DNA of 64,000 nt from Neodontobutis hainanensis (GCA_024349245.1 JALDNG010000041.1:1194001-1258000); one strand, 5' to 3'. Counted from the stretch's first letter, positions 22,601 to 35,904 are shown. Numbers and translations are program-made. The notes: generated from the letters alone by a model not told the origin.

Positions 22601-24595
22601 GGTAATCCAGCACTGCTGAGTATTTCAAGAGGGTTTAGACAAACATTGTCAAAACTGAATGCACACAGGCTTATCCATAATAAAAAGTATAATGCAAATC
22701 ACCTGCTGCCCTCTTTTCTGAAGTCAAGCATGTGTGTTTTGTATGTGCTGTTTCTACTGAAGTCATTATTGTCATTTTAAATGTTAAAGTTGCCCCTCCC
22801 TGTTTCCCCCACCCTCAGAGCATGTCTCCTCTTTCATTTTCCCAGATGGATACTTGTGATGAAGGCTTTTATATCACGAAAGAGACAGGATAAGAAGAAA
22901 GTGAATAGTGAGGTGAGTAGTGGGGGTCACTGGGGGGAGTGCTGACTCAGTTCTTCTCATAAGATCCCTTCTTATGATCTATTCCAGTGTGTGCCCCGGG
23001 AGCTGTTATGTTCCCAAGGCTCAACACTGTATATAACGCAAACATTCTTAGGACAGACAGCACTTAGCGTCCAGTGTCGTGTTACCCGGGCTGATGGACA
23101 GTGAAAGGCAGCTCATACATAACTGTTTGTGGAACAGTGTGGTGAAAGTCAAAGCCCATGTCATTTTGGATACATTACAGACATCACATTGGGAATGGAT
23201 ATTATTTTCTGTTGTGCCACTTTTACCTGTATAAGGTGGAAATAAGAATTTGTCAGATTCTTTAAAAACAATAACATAATTTACCCTTTAAAATGATTAC
23301 AATCTGTCCTTTTTCTTGTTGTGTTACACATTCTGTCTATTCAGTGCATTTCAAAGTTAAAAAAAAAAGAAAGATACATCCAGAAGGTTATGTCTGTCAA
23401 GGATATTCCTCATAGTAACCAATACTCATACAATTCAGACAGCCATTTGTAATTGGCTGAGTGGAAGGAAGTGGATGAATACTAGGAAGCAGGGTCCAGC
23501 GCAAACACCCAATAGCGACAATGGCCTTGGTTGGAGGAGACATGAAACAGAAGAAAAAAAAACACAGTCTGGTTGCTGTTGCTAAGCAACACTGATTAAG
23601 TTTAATCACCGAGAGACCTTTATCTCCTTGTGCGTGAGTCCCACCCTTCGGAAGGTCACTCCAGATGGTATCGGAAGTTACGATACGCTCATGGCTCTCT
23701 TTGTTTTACATCAGTCATTCTTCACTTAAGTGTGTATTTCTTCTTTGTGGTAAGTGTTAAATTAAAGTCAAGTCAAGTCAGTTTCTTTGTAGGGGTATAC
23801 ATAATGAATGCTATTTTCACTTTTTACCATTCAACCAAAAAACAAAATGCTAATGTATGTTTTGGGGTTCTTTAAAATCCTCACACTCCACACTTGAATC
23901 AATAATGACCAGAGGCTGTTATATTTATTGATTATTGACCTGCATGTTGCAACACAGCCAGAAATTTAAACAGCAAAATGTTTTATGGCTTGACTCTAGC
24001 TATAATTTTCTTCTTCTATTTATAAAGAAGGTGTCAGTGTTGTTAACTTAGACAATACATTATCCCTATCTCAGCGATTTTCCCACTCTTACTGTACACT
24101 GACTCTTTGTCTTTGTGCATTTCTCATATCTCACATCTAATCTGCTTTCTCAGTCTCCCATTGTTTGTGTCTGCACCACCTTTAAATCCCAACAGGTAAA
24201 GGCTTTTCCTTGAACTGACAACACCACCTCACTGAGTGCAGTTATGTCGTGGCCTTGTAGAAGCCATAAATATTTTACAATTCATTTGAGATTTTGTATT
24301 TATTTTGATTTATATTCACTTCACATAGAAGGTTCATGGAAGGAGATTAAAAATATATCCTGGTTTACAATATGATATGAATTACTGAACAAGATTGAAA
24401 GTAAAAAAAAAAATAGACACAAAATAAAGTATCAAGTTGGTGGTTGGTTTGGTTTTGACTAGACAATGAGACATACATATCACAACTTCTATATCTTTTT
24501 TAGAGAAAATAATACACTTCTGTTTAGATAAGGAACAAAGGAAGCAATCAGACTTTAAACAAAGAAAGTAAGAGACGGAAGTATAAATAGAACAA
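19626..24595. other. Gene-poor DNA, nothing recognised
   Basis: I examined both strands and found only short frames without recognisable domains. A C/G-rich patch at about 22,140-22,250 looks repeat-like but I cannot name it. Confidence 0.45.
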
Positions 24596-24631
24596 TACAA
24601 ATCGCCCATCCATCCATCCATCTTCTACTGC

Positions 24632-25723
24632 TTATCCGGGGCCGGGTCGCGGGGGCAGCAGTCTAAACAGAGACGCCCAGACTTCCCACTCCCCAGACAC
24701 TTCCTCCAGCTCTTCCGGGGGCACACCGAGGCGTTCCCAGGCCAGTCGAGAGACATAGTCCTTCCAGTGTGTCCTAGGTCTTCCCCGGGGTCTCCTCCCG
24801 GTGGGACATGCCGGAAACACCTCCCTAGGGAGGCGTCCAGGAGGCATCCGAAACAGATGCCCAAGCCACCTCAGCTGGCTCCTCTCGATGTGGAGGAGCA
24901 GCGGCTCTACTTTGAGCTCCTCCCGAGTGACCAAGCTCCTCACCTTATCTCTAAGGGAGCGCCCCGCCACCCTGCGGAGAAAGCTCATTTCGGCCGCTTG
25001 TATCCAGGATCTCGTTCTTTCGGCCATGACCCAAAGCTCATGACCATAGGTGAGAGTAGGAACGTAGATTGACCGGTAAATCGAGAGCTTTGCCTTACAG
25101 CTCAGCTCCTTCTTCACCACGACTTACCGGTACATTGACCGCATCACTGCAGAAGCTGCACCGATCCTTCTGTCGATCTCACGCTCCTTCCTTCCCTCAC
25201 TCGTGAACAAGACCCCGAGATACTTAAACTCCTCCACTTGAGGCAGGAGCTCTCCACCAACCTGGAGGGGACAAGCCACCCTTTTCTGACTGAGAACCAT
25301 GGTCTCAGACTTGGAGGTGCTGATCCTCATCCCATCCGCTTCACACTCGGCTGCAAACCATCCCAGTGCACACTGAAGGTCCTGGCTTGATGGAGCCAAC
25401 AGGACAACATCATCTGCAAAAAGCAGTGACGAAATCCTGTGGTCCCCAAACCAGACTCCCTCCAACCCCTGGCTGCGCCTAGAAATCCTGTCCATAAAGA
25501 TAATGAACAGGACCGGTGACAAAGGGCAGCCCTGCCGGAGTCCAACATGCACTGGGAACATGTCTGACTTACTGCCACCAATGCGAACCAAGCTCCCTCT
25601 CCGGTCGTACAGGGACCGGACAGCCCTTAGCAATGGGCCCCGGACCCCATACTCCCAGAGCACCCCCCACAGGGCACCACAAGGGACACAGTCGAATGCC
25701 TTCTCCAGATTCACAAAACACAT
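24632..25723 (-). pseudogene. Rex3 reverse transcriptase and C-terminal domain
   Basis: Frame 25723-25124 shows the RT palm: MCFVNLEKAFDCVP (first Asp region), GLRQGCPLSPVLFIIFMD and SLLFADDVVLLA with the catalytic FADD, then EFKYLGVLFTSEG. A stop separates it from the thumb/C-terminal frame 25120-24632 (AKLSIYRSIYVPTLTYGHEL, LGHLFRMPPGRLP, LLPPRPGPG). An upstream RT piece lies at 26008-25826 (DWQTGVVVPLFKKGDRRVCS), separated by another stop. The enzyme would copy element RNA at nicked DNA. This copy is broken by at least two stops. Confidence 0.88.
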
Positions 25724-26039
25724 GTGGACTGGTTAGGCAAACTCCCATAAACCCTCCAGCACCCTGGAGAGGGTATAGAGCTGGTCCAGTGTTCCACGAC
25801 CGGGACGAAAACCGCACTGTTCCTCCTAAATCTGAGGTTCAACTATCGGCCGCATTCTCCTCTCCAGTACCCTGGCATAGACTTTCCCGGGGAGGCTGTG
25901 GAGTGTGATCCCTCTGTAATTGGAACACACCCTCCGATCCCCCTTCTTGAAAAGAGGGACCACCACCCCGGTCTGCCAGTCCTGAGGTACTGTCCCCAAC
26001 CGCCACATGATGTTGCAGAACTACTCCCAGACCCGAGTT

Positions 26040-26883
26040 TTAGCCTCTACAACCACTCACAGTACGTTTGGCCCTGCCGAGTCTGTCCAGCTTTCTCCCC
26101 TGCCATCGGATCCAACTCACCACCAGGTGGTGATCAGTTGACAGCTCCGCCCCACTCTTCACCCCAGTGTCCAAGACATACGGCCGGAGGTCAGATGAAA
26201 CAACTACAAAGTCGATCATCGATCTCCGTCCTGGTGCCACGTGCACTGGTGGACACCCTTATGCTTGAACATGGCTCGGGTTCAGATCCGCGGGGCCGTT
26301 CCTCCCAATCACGCCCCTCAATGTGTGTCACTGTTGCTGCCCACGTGAGCTTTGAAGTCCCCCAGTAGTCCCCGGTTGGAGCACTTTCCAGCACCCCTCC
26401 CAGAGACTCCAAGAAGGCCGGGTACTCTGTACTGCCATTTGGCCCATAGACACAAACAACAGTGAGAGACCTACCCCCGACCCGATGGTGCAGGGAAGCA
26501 ACCCTCTCGTTCACTGGGGTGAACTCCAACACATGGCGGCTGAGTTGGGGGGCAATGAGCAAGCCCACACCAGCCCTCTGCCTCTCACCGCAGGCAACTC
26601 CAGAGTAGTGGAGAGTCCAGCCTCTCTCGAGGATTTGGGTTCCAGAACCCGAGCTGTGCATGGAAGTTAGCCCGACTATCTCAAGTCGGTATCTCTCAAC
26701 CTCCTGCACAAGCTCAGGCACCTTCCCCGCCAGCGAGGTGACTTTCCATGTCCCTAGCACCAGATTCCGTGCCCGGGGATTGGGTCGTCGAGGCCTCCAC
26801 CTTCGACTGCCACCCAATCCACTTTGCACCGGCCCCTTACAGTTCCTCCCGCAGGTGGTGGGCTTACGGGAGGTTGGCCCCAC
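26040..26883 (-). pseudogene. Rex3 endonuclease domain
   Basis: The frame beginning at 26883 has NLVLGTWKVTSLAGKVPELV, RAGVGLLIAP, VVCVYGPNGSTEYP and GDYWG; a second frame, 26246-26040, carries RSMIDFVVVSSDLRPYVLDT and DHHLVVSW with the terminal His. These are the motifs of the AP-type endonuclease of RTE elements. Frame changes lie near 26,240 and sequence after WIRWQGRKLDRLG is lost. Upstream non-coding GC-rich sequence to 27,049 is the element's 5' part. Confidence 0.85.
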
Positions 26884-27062
26884 GTCGCTCCTTCAGGCTG
26901 AGCCCGGCCGGGCCCCGTGGGTAAAAACCCGGCCACCAGACGCTCGCATGCGAGCCCCAACCCTGGGCCTGGCTCCAGGGTGGGGCCCCGGTTGCGCCAT
27001 ACCGGGCGACGTCACGGTTCTCGATATTATTCTTACCATAAGGGGGTTTTACAAATCACCCA

Positions 27063-30000
27063 GTACCTCATAAATCTGAGCGAGTCTGGTTCACTAAACC
27101 TGTTCTGGTCTATTTGCTCTATGGCTTCCTCAAACTCGGTCTCTCTATTCTTGTTTCCTGTCTACCAACTGTCTTTAAAAACCTAAATAAAAGTCTAGTA
27201 AAACCATCTAGGCCCAACTCTAGCAGATAAATCACAACAGTATTCTTGCGGTCAGCATCACCAGCTAAGTCCCTCCTTAGCTCCCAGGTAATGTTAGGTT
27301 CAAATGCTTGTGTGATATTGTCCAACAGCTTGAGGCCATGGTTGGTGCTGTACATGTCTGTGTATGAGTAACTATAAAAAATAGCAAGATGGCTAAATGA
27401 TAATAGTTTCCATAAGAAGGCTATAAAAAACTGTTTAAATAAAGGGGAGTGCCTCTAAAGGAGAGCACGCACAGTTAACAATGAGCTCAAGCTGGGCATA
27501 GTGATAACAGAGCAACCGAGACACTGTATTTCTTGCTTTAACAAGCAGAATGACGTATGTCCACAAACGCACATTGCCACAGGACACAAAAAGACAGCTA
27601 TCAAAACCAGAGTGGGTATTAATCACCAATTGAGGAAGACAGCTGGCCAGGATGTGTGCCGATGTATATTTAAGACAGCTGTCATTCTCATCTGACGTAA
27701 GGCCGTCCCAGGTGTTGCCTCCTGGGCTTTACTCTGAAAGGAACCACACTGGGCACACCGTATGAGGCAAAGAAATTATTTTTTGGACTGTGGTGTTATT
27801 CTTCACAGGTTTCGGTGCCAGTCTGCACGTGTACGTGTCCTGTCATGCCGTCTGCAGAGGAGTGCTCTCACTAAACCTTACGCTGAGCCTCTAAGGAGTT
27901 GGCATTGAGAGACACAAAGAGACTCGAGCCGCTCTCATGTGCATTCTTGTCATACCAAAGGCCAGCCAACGCCAAGATTAAACAAAGGAAACACATCTTT
28001 TTCTTAATGCATATTTATTCAGGAAGTCCCCCTAAGACCTATGTTTATGTCAGACAACTATACTTAAAAGGTAACCACAGTACCACTTCATCTCATAGTG
28101 CCTTTAAAACTGCAGGGTAATACTGCCTTTTAATTCTAAAAAGAGACTAAATTCTAAAGTTTTATTTTGTGGATTGTAGGTCAGTTTTGAATTCCACACA
28201 AACATTTTCACATCAGAATATCTTGTTCCTTATTTAACAAGCAACACATTGTTCCTTATGGTTTAACCGTGTGGTTCTCTCATGTTCAGACAGCCTTGCG
28301 CAAATGTCGTTTTGTTACATGTACATCCAGGCACATTCCAGTAAAAAGTGTATCATGACGAGAACTTGAACAAAAAGGAACTTTGTGCGTAAATAAAACG
28401 TGTTTGACTCAGAGCTGTAAGTTTGAAGAGAAGTAAGAGTCATCTGCTTGTATCACAGACAGGAAACAGATCACTGACTGCCAGCTCACACAGGAAGTCA
28501 CTGTGACCACACACAATGAAGAAACAGACAATAGATCTGTGGAGGGTGGCACTGACACTTGTTGAGTTTTCAACAACTTCTTGTTGTGTTTAACACAAAT
28601 TATGACCAAAGAAATGCTTTCATGGGCCTCCTTTGTGTAGCACCCTAAATGAGTTTATTGTCTTACTCCACACAGAGAAAATAAACACTTTCAGAAGTTT
28701 TTCCAACTGATTTATCATACTATAAAATGTTGTCAAAATAAAAACAGCTTCATAAAAAGAGAGGGAGGTTTCTTACATAAATATTTTCATGGATGAAATC
28801 TTTTTAAAACTGTGATTAATTATCTGAATGCTAACAAATGTTATGTTTGAGGTTGGCGCAGTCTGTTTCAGAGTATTATTACTATTATTAATAGAAGAAA
28901 AAGTTACAGCAAAGCCAAAATTTTAACATTGCTGTCCTCAAAGAAATTCCTCTGAGGAAATAAATGTCCAAATTTTGGTCAGAGAGGCCAGATGGTTTGA
29001 GAGAGGGGTAAAGGAAACCATTTTTGGCTGAACAGAGAAGGAGGCCTCAGAAACATTTTGCTTCTATTTACAACAGTGTTTTGAAACCTAAATAAATGCC
29101 CCATGGTAACAGCTATGAGATCAGAACAGCCTGGTCCAATCAGCATTAGTTTCTGGTCTAACCCCTCCCTCTAGAGATAAAGCGCAGCTCACGTATCAGT
29201 TGATCTTATTGAAAAAGTCTCTTGGAATTAGAGACCTTTACCTTAAAACCTAGTCCAAATGCCTTTGCTTTAACCTTTTTGTCAAGATGACCTGAATGAC
29301 TGAGAACCTTCACAGACATATTCCTAATAGAGAGTAGAGCAAACAAACTGAAACTATCCCATTCTACCCTGTCTATTTCTTTACTTTATGAAACCATTAC
29401 AAATTGGCAGTATGTGATGCAAGCTTCTCAGAGCATGTGTGGGGAAAGGAAATAATAAACCACAAAGAAAGGGTGATACTGACACATATATATATATATA
29501 TAGTAATAATGGAACATTACAGAGGTTTTAATGGTTAAAATAACACTCTTCAATTGTTGTTTGTTCGTGCTCGTACAAGCATGCGCAGAGTGGATGTGCA
29601 CAACACTGGATAATGCCAGAGGTTGCACACTAGTAAAAGAACCTTGGATCTTCCGTAATTCATCTTTAAAAATGGTTTAATAGAACAAATGGAAAATCAC
29701 TCGCATCGACTCCCCTCAACACCACAAACAGAGCATAGCCAGTTAAGTAAAACGAGCAGGAAAGCTTGGGGTTACTGGAAACACACAAAAGGCTTTTGTG
29801 TTGCTGCCCCCAAACTAACACACAGTCTGAATGTATGGGCAAAGATTAACAATGCGTAGTACTCCGTGGCCAGGCAGTAACCATTTCTGGTGAGAGCCAC
29901 TCCAAACTGGTGTCTTCTGGGTTATTCTTCTCAAAGCATTGCACCAACACCCAATTATTTTAAGAACTAGGGGCATGTGAAAGAATGTAAAAGAGGACTC

Positions 30001-30990
30001 TGTTTTAGTCTGAAATGTTTGGAAGCCAATAAAGTACAGTATGTGAAAATGCCAGATATTTGTGGGGAAAGAGATGGACAAAAATAGATATAGATATAAC
30101 AAAGAAAAAACTAATTATAAAAACTCTATAGTTGCATGCTAGATCTGTCCAAGATGTTATTTGCCTTTTTAATATAAAGCTGCAGTTCTATTACACTGTA
30201 TATTATTTATGATGTTTCTTTCCTTTGCCTTGTGTCAATCTATCTTTATTGCTTTATTTACTTTTCCCTTTTCAATATCATGCTACAATCTCCACAAAGC
30301 TCTATCAGATTGAATAATGCAGCAGCCAGCCTTGCTTATTTATTTATCATTTGGGAAGTGTAAAATCAAATGTCTGTCAAGAGAATAGTATGGATTGTTC
30401 AAGGGAAAACCGGAGATAAACTCTGGGCAATAAATAACCTGAATAATCTGAATAAGTCGAGGATATGTCCAGATGGAAACAAAAAAAAACTGTCAATGTC
30501 ATTCCTTCCACACATAAGCATCATGTAAATCAATCTTACTAATGCATTTGAGTATTTTACGCCTGCATCTACAATGTAACCTTACAACTGTGAAGAATAA
30601 AGATAATTATACATGGGCTTCTCCTTGATTTACTGTAAGTGACGTTTATGAGGAGATCTTCATCTTGTGCCCGTGAGAATGTTTAAGAGCCGGCACATTT
30701 TCAGAGTTCCTTCGTTGTTCACATGAGGTTCACATGCGTTTTAAGAGTGGCAGCCTTCTTGTTGTGTGTCTTTGATGCTGACAGTCGCTGAGGAATGCAG
30801 CTATTCATCGCCATTGGGGGAAAGTGTTCAGTAAAGGCTTGTCATTACACTTTCCAACCATAGGCAGTGAAGGGGTGCATTATGGGGTGGAGCTGAGGAT
30901 TGAGCCCTTGTTACAGCAGTGAGTCAAGCTTGAATTTTCCAAAGATAAATGTTCGACAGCTAGAATAGTGTTTAAAATTATTTAAACTAT
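27063..30990. other. Gene-poor DNA, nothing recognised
   Basis: Only short frames without known domains. A small (ta)n tract is at about 29,488-29,502. I see no RNA gene. Confidence 0.45.
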
Positions 30991-31137
30991 TGGGGCACTG
31001 TCTGGCATGACTTTTGTGTGGTGGGAGGAATACCCAGAGAAAACCCATGGTAACACAAGAAGGACATGCAGACTCCGAGTTGGGGTTTGAACTCACAACC
31101 TTCTTGCTTTGAGGCAGGAAGGTCTGCCACTGTATTT
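30991..31137 (-). repeat. Common fish LINE/SINE tail fragment
   Basis: The text gtgggaggaatacccagaga ... gtttgaactcacaaccttct ... tttgaggcaggaaggtctgc matches, in reverse, the segment 'cctcacagcaagaagg ... gggttctctccgggtact' found near 35,910 in this window. Both are copies of one teleost interspersed family. Confidence 0.6.
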
Positions 31138-32685
31138 AGAATGCGCATCGGTTGGCTAAAAATCATTAGAAAAGTCATGATTTTACCACAATTAATCAGA
31201 GTATGTTTTTGCTGCCAGGTCTCTGTTCCAAACAGTCGAGTCAGTCCTTTTGTTTTACTATTGTGTTTTTCTGTCGAAAGGAATACAAGGGCCACACTCA
31301 GCACTTCTTCTGTGTTAGAGAAGCAATCAAAAGTGTCCCAGTGCAGTCCACTTTATTGCTCCATTGCAGTTGTGTCTTATTTCCAGTGGGACACGCCACA
31401 CTGTTCTCTTCATCGTTGTGTTATCGTTGTGGTTTTGTGTGAGTGCGTCGTGAGCGTCGTGAGCGTTGTGAGCGTTGTGAGCCTCGTCTGCTGAGGTTTG
31501 CACTTGAGAAGATCTTGTCTGTTTTTTTCTGACGACTCAAGGCTTCCTTTTGTTCTCTTTTGTTTTTTTCTTGCATTGCCATGCTTTTTTTATGTGCTCA
31601 AAGCATCACTGTAAGCTATTGTTATTTCTTAGGTGCAACCAACCAATTCAGTAATATTAGATTTATATAATCAGAATATTACTGCATACATGTTTACAAT
31701 TATTAGATAGAAAATTACAAAATCACTCCGTCACATAAATAGTGGTGTTTAGATTTCAAGCAACACATCCACCCTGAACAACATCTGCCACTGAAATAAC
31801 ATTAAAAAGACTTAAAGTCATCTGTAGCCAAACACAGATCCAGCTAGATCCCACTCTTCATCTGGAAAAACCTGCACCTGTGGCTGTTCTGTCAACAAAC
31901 GCCAAAGAGATTTCTGTTGCGATGGGCTTCACCAGACCCACACAAGCACTCAAATCAGACTGGAATTTCTGGTCTCCCCCTCCCAAACAGGTGCTTATTA
32001 AGGAGCTCCCTTCAGTTTCTTTGCTCTTGTCTCTTTGCTCTGCTTGGCTCCACTCATGAATCTTAATATGAAGAAAGAGAAACTGGCTCTTCCCAGACCA
32101 CCCACTGCTATCTTCAAAGATAAAACATGTGGATGTGCAGGGGGTAACCAGGGCTCCCAGTTTTACATTTGTTACGTGTTTCACCAGTTGGAATGTTTGA
32201 AGTGCAAACTGTAGGCAAAAGCTCTGTAGGATCAACAAAGGATGTCGTCCTCTAAAAGCAGACAGATCTGTAAAAACTAAAGTGTCCTCAGCGGCTGGGA
32301 CTTTCCAAGGAGTATAAGAATTTCACATAATACACAAAGCATTTAGTATCAAGCTTATGGATTTTTCAAGCTCTCACTAATATCTTATGACTAGCCAAAT
32401 TCTCTCCTGATCCCATTGATAATAAATCTGGACTATCCCCTGTTCTGCTGAGCACAGCGGTTTTTAGCCAGCTCTGCTTTTAATATTCTTGCTCTGCTGT
32501 GGCTTTCCTCGGCCTGTTGTTAATCTGGAAAGCGTCTGAAATGAGAAGCCATGGCTCTGCGGGGGCTTCAGGCAGTCATTGAAGTATTTGTGTGTTCTTT
32601 ATGAATCAGTGATCAATGGGCTTGTGTGGGAACAATTCCTGTAAGTATAGATGGTATTCTTGTCTGGTTAGGATTTAGGGTGGAG
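31138..32685. other. Non-coding DNA with a short GTGAGCGT tandem repeat
   Basis: About five copies of a 9-base unit (gtgagcgtc/gtgagcgtt) lie at 31,440-31,487. Nothing else recognised. Confidence 0.5.
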
Positions 32686-32699
32686 TGTTCAGAGAGCAG

Positions 32700-32827
32700 C
32701 CCTGCGACTAACTGGCCACTGTCCAGGGTGTACCCCGCCTCAGGCCCAAAGATGCTGGGATAGGCTCCAGTCACCCGTGACCCCTAACGGGACAAAGCGG
32801 TAGAAAATGAATGAATGAATGAATGAA
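32700..32827 (+). mobile_element. Very short L2-type 3' end insertion with 14-base target duplication
   Basis: The insert reads ggccactgtccagggtgtac ... ctgggataggctccagtcac and ends in a (gaat)n tail, the common fish L2-type 3' terminus. It is flanked by exact 14-base duplicates tgttcagagagcag at 32686-32699 and 32828-32841. Target-primed insertion of a strongly 5'-truncated copy explains both features. Confidence 0.85.
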
Positions 32828-33182
32828 TGTTCAGAGAGCAGAGCAAAATAAAGTCCGCTATGTGTGGGGCTTTATTGCCTGATGGACATGGTGTGTGTTG
32901 CTGCTGAAGAGGATAGTGCAACAGCCAAAGTTGCTCTTACATGTGTTGTGGAGTGAGAAATATGTCTGAGAGGAAGCAAGTTTGTAGATTTGCCAAAAGA
33001 GGTTTGAGGAAGAAAGATAAATAAATGTAAATGTATTCCATTGCATGGTATACTGATCTGGAATAGCAAGACTATGAAAATGATAAGCACTTCAGAAGTG
33101 TCTACACTGCTCACAGAGTGCCGCTTTCCCCGCATGACCCAAAGGAGTGTCTACTATATAGCACAAAAACTGAATATAATGA

Positions 33183-33299
33183 AGTCTGAATCTGTGGAAG
33201 TCTGAATCTATGGAAGTCTGAATATAATAAAGTCTGAACATAATAAAGTCTGAATATAATAAAGTCTGAACATAATAAAGTCTGAATATAATAAAGTCA
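33183..33299 (+). repeat. Minisatellite, 16-base unit
   Basis: About seven to eight tandem copies of aagtctgaatataata and the variants aagtctgaacataata and aagtctgaatctatgg. A degenerate inverted match to the same unit lies at about 33,550-33,585 (ttccatccattatattcaga). Confidence 0.85.
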
Positions 33300-33624
33300 G
33301 AATACACAGAATGAAATCTAAGTAAATGGAATACATTTTTGTTATTAACTTGACATAGATTAATGTTACAATAAACCCAAAAAAGTAGCTTCCTGTGCTG
33401 ATCTGCCCAAACATACAGAGTTAAAGCAAATCCTATGAAGTCTTGTCACTCTTTAGCAACACACTTAATGAAGAATCTTTTCCCACTTTTCTATCTATTC
33501 TATATTTTACAGTTTCCATTCTGTATATTTCTACTTTCATTCCATATATTCACACTTCCATCCATTATATTCAGACCATAATTTCATATATATTTACATC
33601 TCCCACTTGTAGACATGCACACAT

Positions 33625-34175
33625 CTGAACATTTTCTCAAAAAAGTGTTTGATTACAAAGCCATAATACAAAGCCATAATAATCCAATAACTGGGAGTAA
33701 TCAGATAATTGTAATCAGATATAACGTGTTTACAAGCACTTTAGAAATTCAATAATCAAATAACCCTGGTTTACATGTTTCAGTCCATTATCGGATTTCT
33801 TTTGGAGTCCTATGTACGTAGTGACGTAAGACTCACACTTCCTTCTGTTATTCCTGTACTTCCTCCCGTTGAAGAGATGGAAGATATTCAGAGTTTTCAT
33901 TTCATGTAACATGATATTAGTCATAGACAGAAAATAGTCCTCCATGGGGCTAGGACTACCCTGCAAAAGAGATTTGTAATCTCAGTGGGACTTTCCTGCA
34001 TAAATATAGGTTATTTTCAACATTCTGCTGCTGCACACAAAGTTTATATAACTGCTGTTTTCAGATAAATTATATCAGATTATGCTGTTTACATGAAAAC
34101 TTGAATAATCTGATAACCCATTATTCCTGTAATGATCAGGTTTTTAGTGTGCATGTAGACGGGCTCAGTGTTACT
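33625..34175. repeat. Possible MITE-like repeat
   Basis: The left part contains agtaatcagataattgtaat and gtttacaagcac; the right part contains, in inverted form, tcagattattcaag, catgtaaacagc and gcatgtagacgggctc. Imperfect inverted structure and fish-wide phrases such as 'gtgcatgtagacggg' suggest a non-autonomous element. I could not fix exact ends or a target duplication. Confidence 0.35.
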
Positions 34176-35900
34176 TCTCTTTCTGACAATATAGTAAACT
34201 GTAATTCTGTCCCTACAGCTCTAGTCTCACTCCTCATCACTTCTGCCCTCCACACGTAATTATTAATCTCCACGTTTTAATTTAGCTTCATCAACTCTGA
34301 CCTTCTTTCTGTGTGAGGTAATAATAAGAGTCTGAGTAAGCAGGTGCTGTCATTATCCTAATGCACCGGCTGGTAATGCACTCTCCTGGGCAGACGCTTT
34401 TCCCTGCCATCCTCCAGAGTCCCATGAGACAAAATGGACGCTTTCATGAAACACTGAAATGGACACAACTGTAAATGATGTATCACCTGGTTTTCTGTAT
34501 TGCCTGATTGTCACATAACTGCAGATCATATCTTTCCTTTTTGCCAACATGAAAACAACAAAGCTAAATCATAAAACCAAGAATGGCTCTTGGGGTCCTA
34601 GGGGTCGAGGAAGCGCTCCCTCTTAAATGTTTCTCCAGCTGAGACCCAAACATGTTAGAGGTGCGAGGAATGTCTGTTATCCACAAGAGAAGGGAGCTCA
34701 TTTGTGCCCAGGAGTGGGATCAACCTTCATAAGTGTAATGGCGCTGAGTGCCAGATGTGGCCTTGTTGAATTATAGATGAACCTGTCTGTCTTTGTATCT
34801 GTCTGTCACAAGTTACAAAGCTTTTCTGTGTAAACTCCCTCCTCAACTCTAAATGTACATAACAAGTTTAAATGAATGTGTTGTTTATATCCATAATCTG
34901 AAACCCTCTAAAGTTTGTGAAGTAGTTTTGCACAATAGAGTAGAAATAAACTGGGTTCACACTATACGTCAAAAAATGTGTTTTGCCTGTGCAATCACGC
35001 CTATCAGATAAAAGTTAAGCAATTCTTTTGGGAATAGTAGACAAATAAATGAGAATATTACCTGTGATACAGTGTGGAACTATTCATGGCATGGACTGTA
35101 ATTATTACTGTTTGGATTTATTTATGCAAAACTGTTTGGTGTTGGTACATGCTTCTGCTTAGTAACAGCCTGCTGTCAGATTGTTTTCATTTCTCTGTGG
35201 TTATTTTGAATGTCACTGGACTAAATCTCACTCTCACCGTACATGCAATGCGGTGTGTGATAGACTCTGAGCTGCTACATGTAGCAAACTCTTTTGTTAT
35301 GCTGTGAATGTTTCCATTTATGGTGAGAAGAAGTGGGGGTCTTTTCTGCTTTTCATTACATCTGCATCTAGGTGCTTATTCCTCTACAACAGTACCCGTT
35401 ATATAGCGGCCTTTAGCCTTTAACATTTTTTTGAAAGCATACAGAATAGTCATCAAAATTTCAATTTTTTATTTTTTTTTATAAATGTCTTAATGACTTG
35501 TACATTTACGGGAATAACATTTGCGTTTGTAATCAGCATTAGGTGCTTTCCTGGTTTCAGTGTTGACGTTCTAGTTCTTAGGTAAGAAATGTCACATAAA
35601 CAAAGACTTGGGTTAGGAAATGCTAAACCCAGGCTTTTTGTTGTAACTTCTGTTTCAGTGCAGAAATGCAGAGAGTGAGAAATCACTGGTCTGACAGGTT
35701 CACTGCAACTTGACCTGACTTTGACTAACCTGAGAGGAATTTCAATGTTTAGTGTCCAAGCTGCAGTAACAAATGTTATACATTCCTCAAAGTGGTCTCA
35801 GACACAGGTTATTAAAGACACACTGGTATACAGTGGCCAATAGGACTTCTGTATTTTAGAAATACCTGGACAGATTATAAATACTATGTTTTATATATAT
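34176..35900. other. Non-coding DNA, nothing recognised
   Basis: No coding similarity or defined repeat found on either strand. Confidence 0.45.
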
Positions 35901-35904
35901 GCAC

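Larger units (their letters stand above)
24609..27049 (-). mobile_element. Rex3 (RTE-type) non-LTR retrotransposon, internally deleted
   Basis: The minus strand gives an EN domain and an RT domain in RTE order. At 25,511 and 25,960 the sequence contains the conserved Rex3 stretches ggtgacaaagggcagccctg and accaccaccccggtctgcca, the sites used in the literature to amplify fish Rex3. The 3' end is a catc microsatellite tail near 24,609. Flanking 13-base near-duplicates (tacaaatcgccca at 24596-24608, tacaaatcaccca at 27050-27062) look like a target duplication with one CpG-decay change. About 0.9 kb between EN and RT (near 26,030) seems to be missing relative to full-length copies. Confidence 0.92.

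Noticed and set aside
25516..27073. Several plus-strand frames of 100-156 codons
   Set aside because: They are GC-rich shadows of the minus-strand Rex3 gene.
27119..27355. Minus-strand frame with a segment resembling GLDGFT of L1-type RTs
   Set aside because: The match is too short and no neighbouring RT motifs occur; it lies outside the Rex3 target duplication.
31066..31494. 142-codon plus-strand frame
   Set aside because: It overlaps an interspersed repeat and a GTGAGCGT tandem repeat and has no domain similarity.
33183..33299. CRISPR-like regular repeat
   Set aside because: The 16-base units are directly adjacent without spacers and the context is a vertebrate genome; it is a minisatellite.
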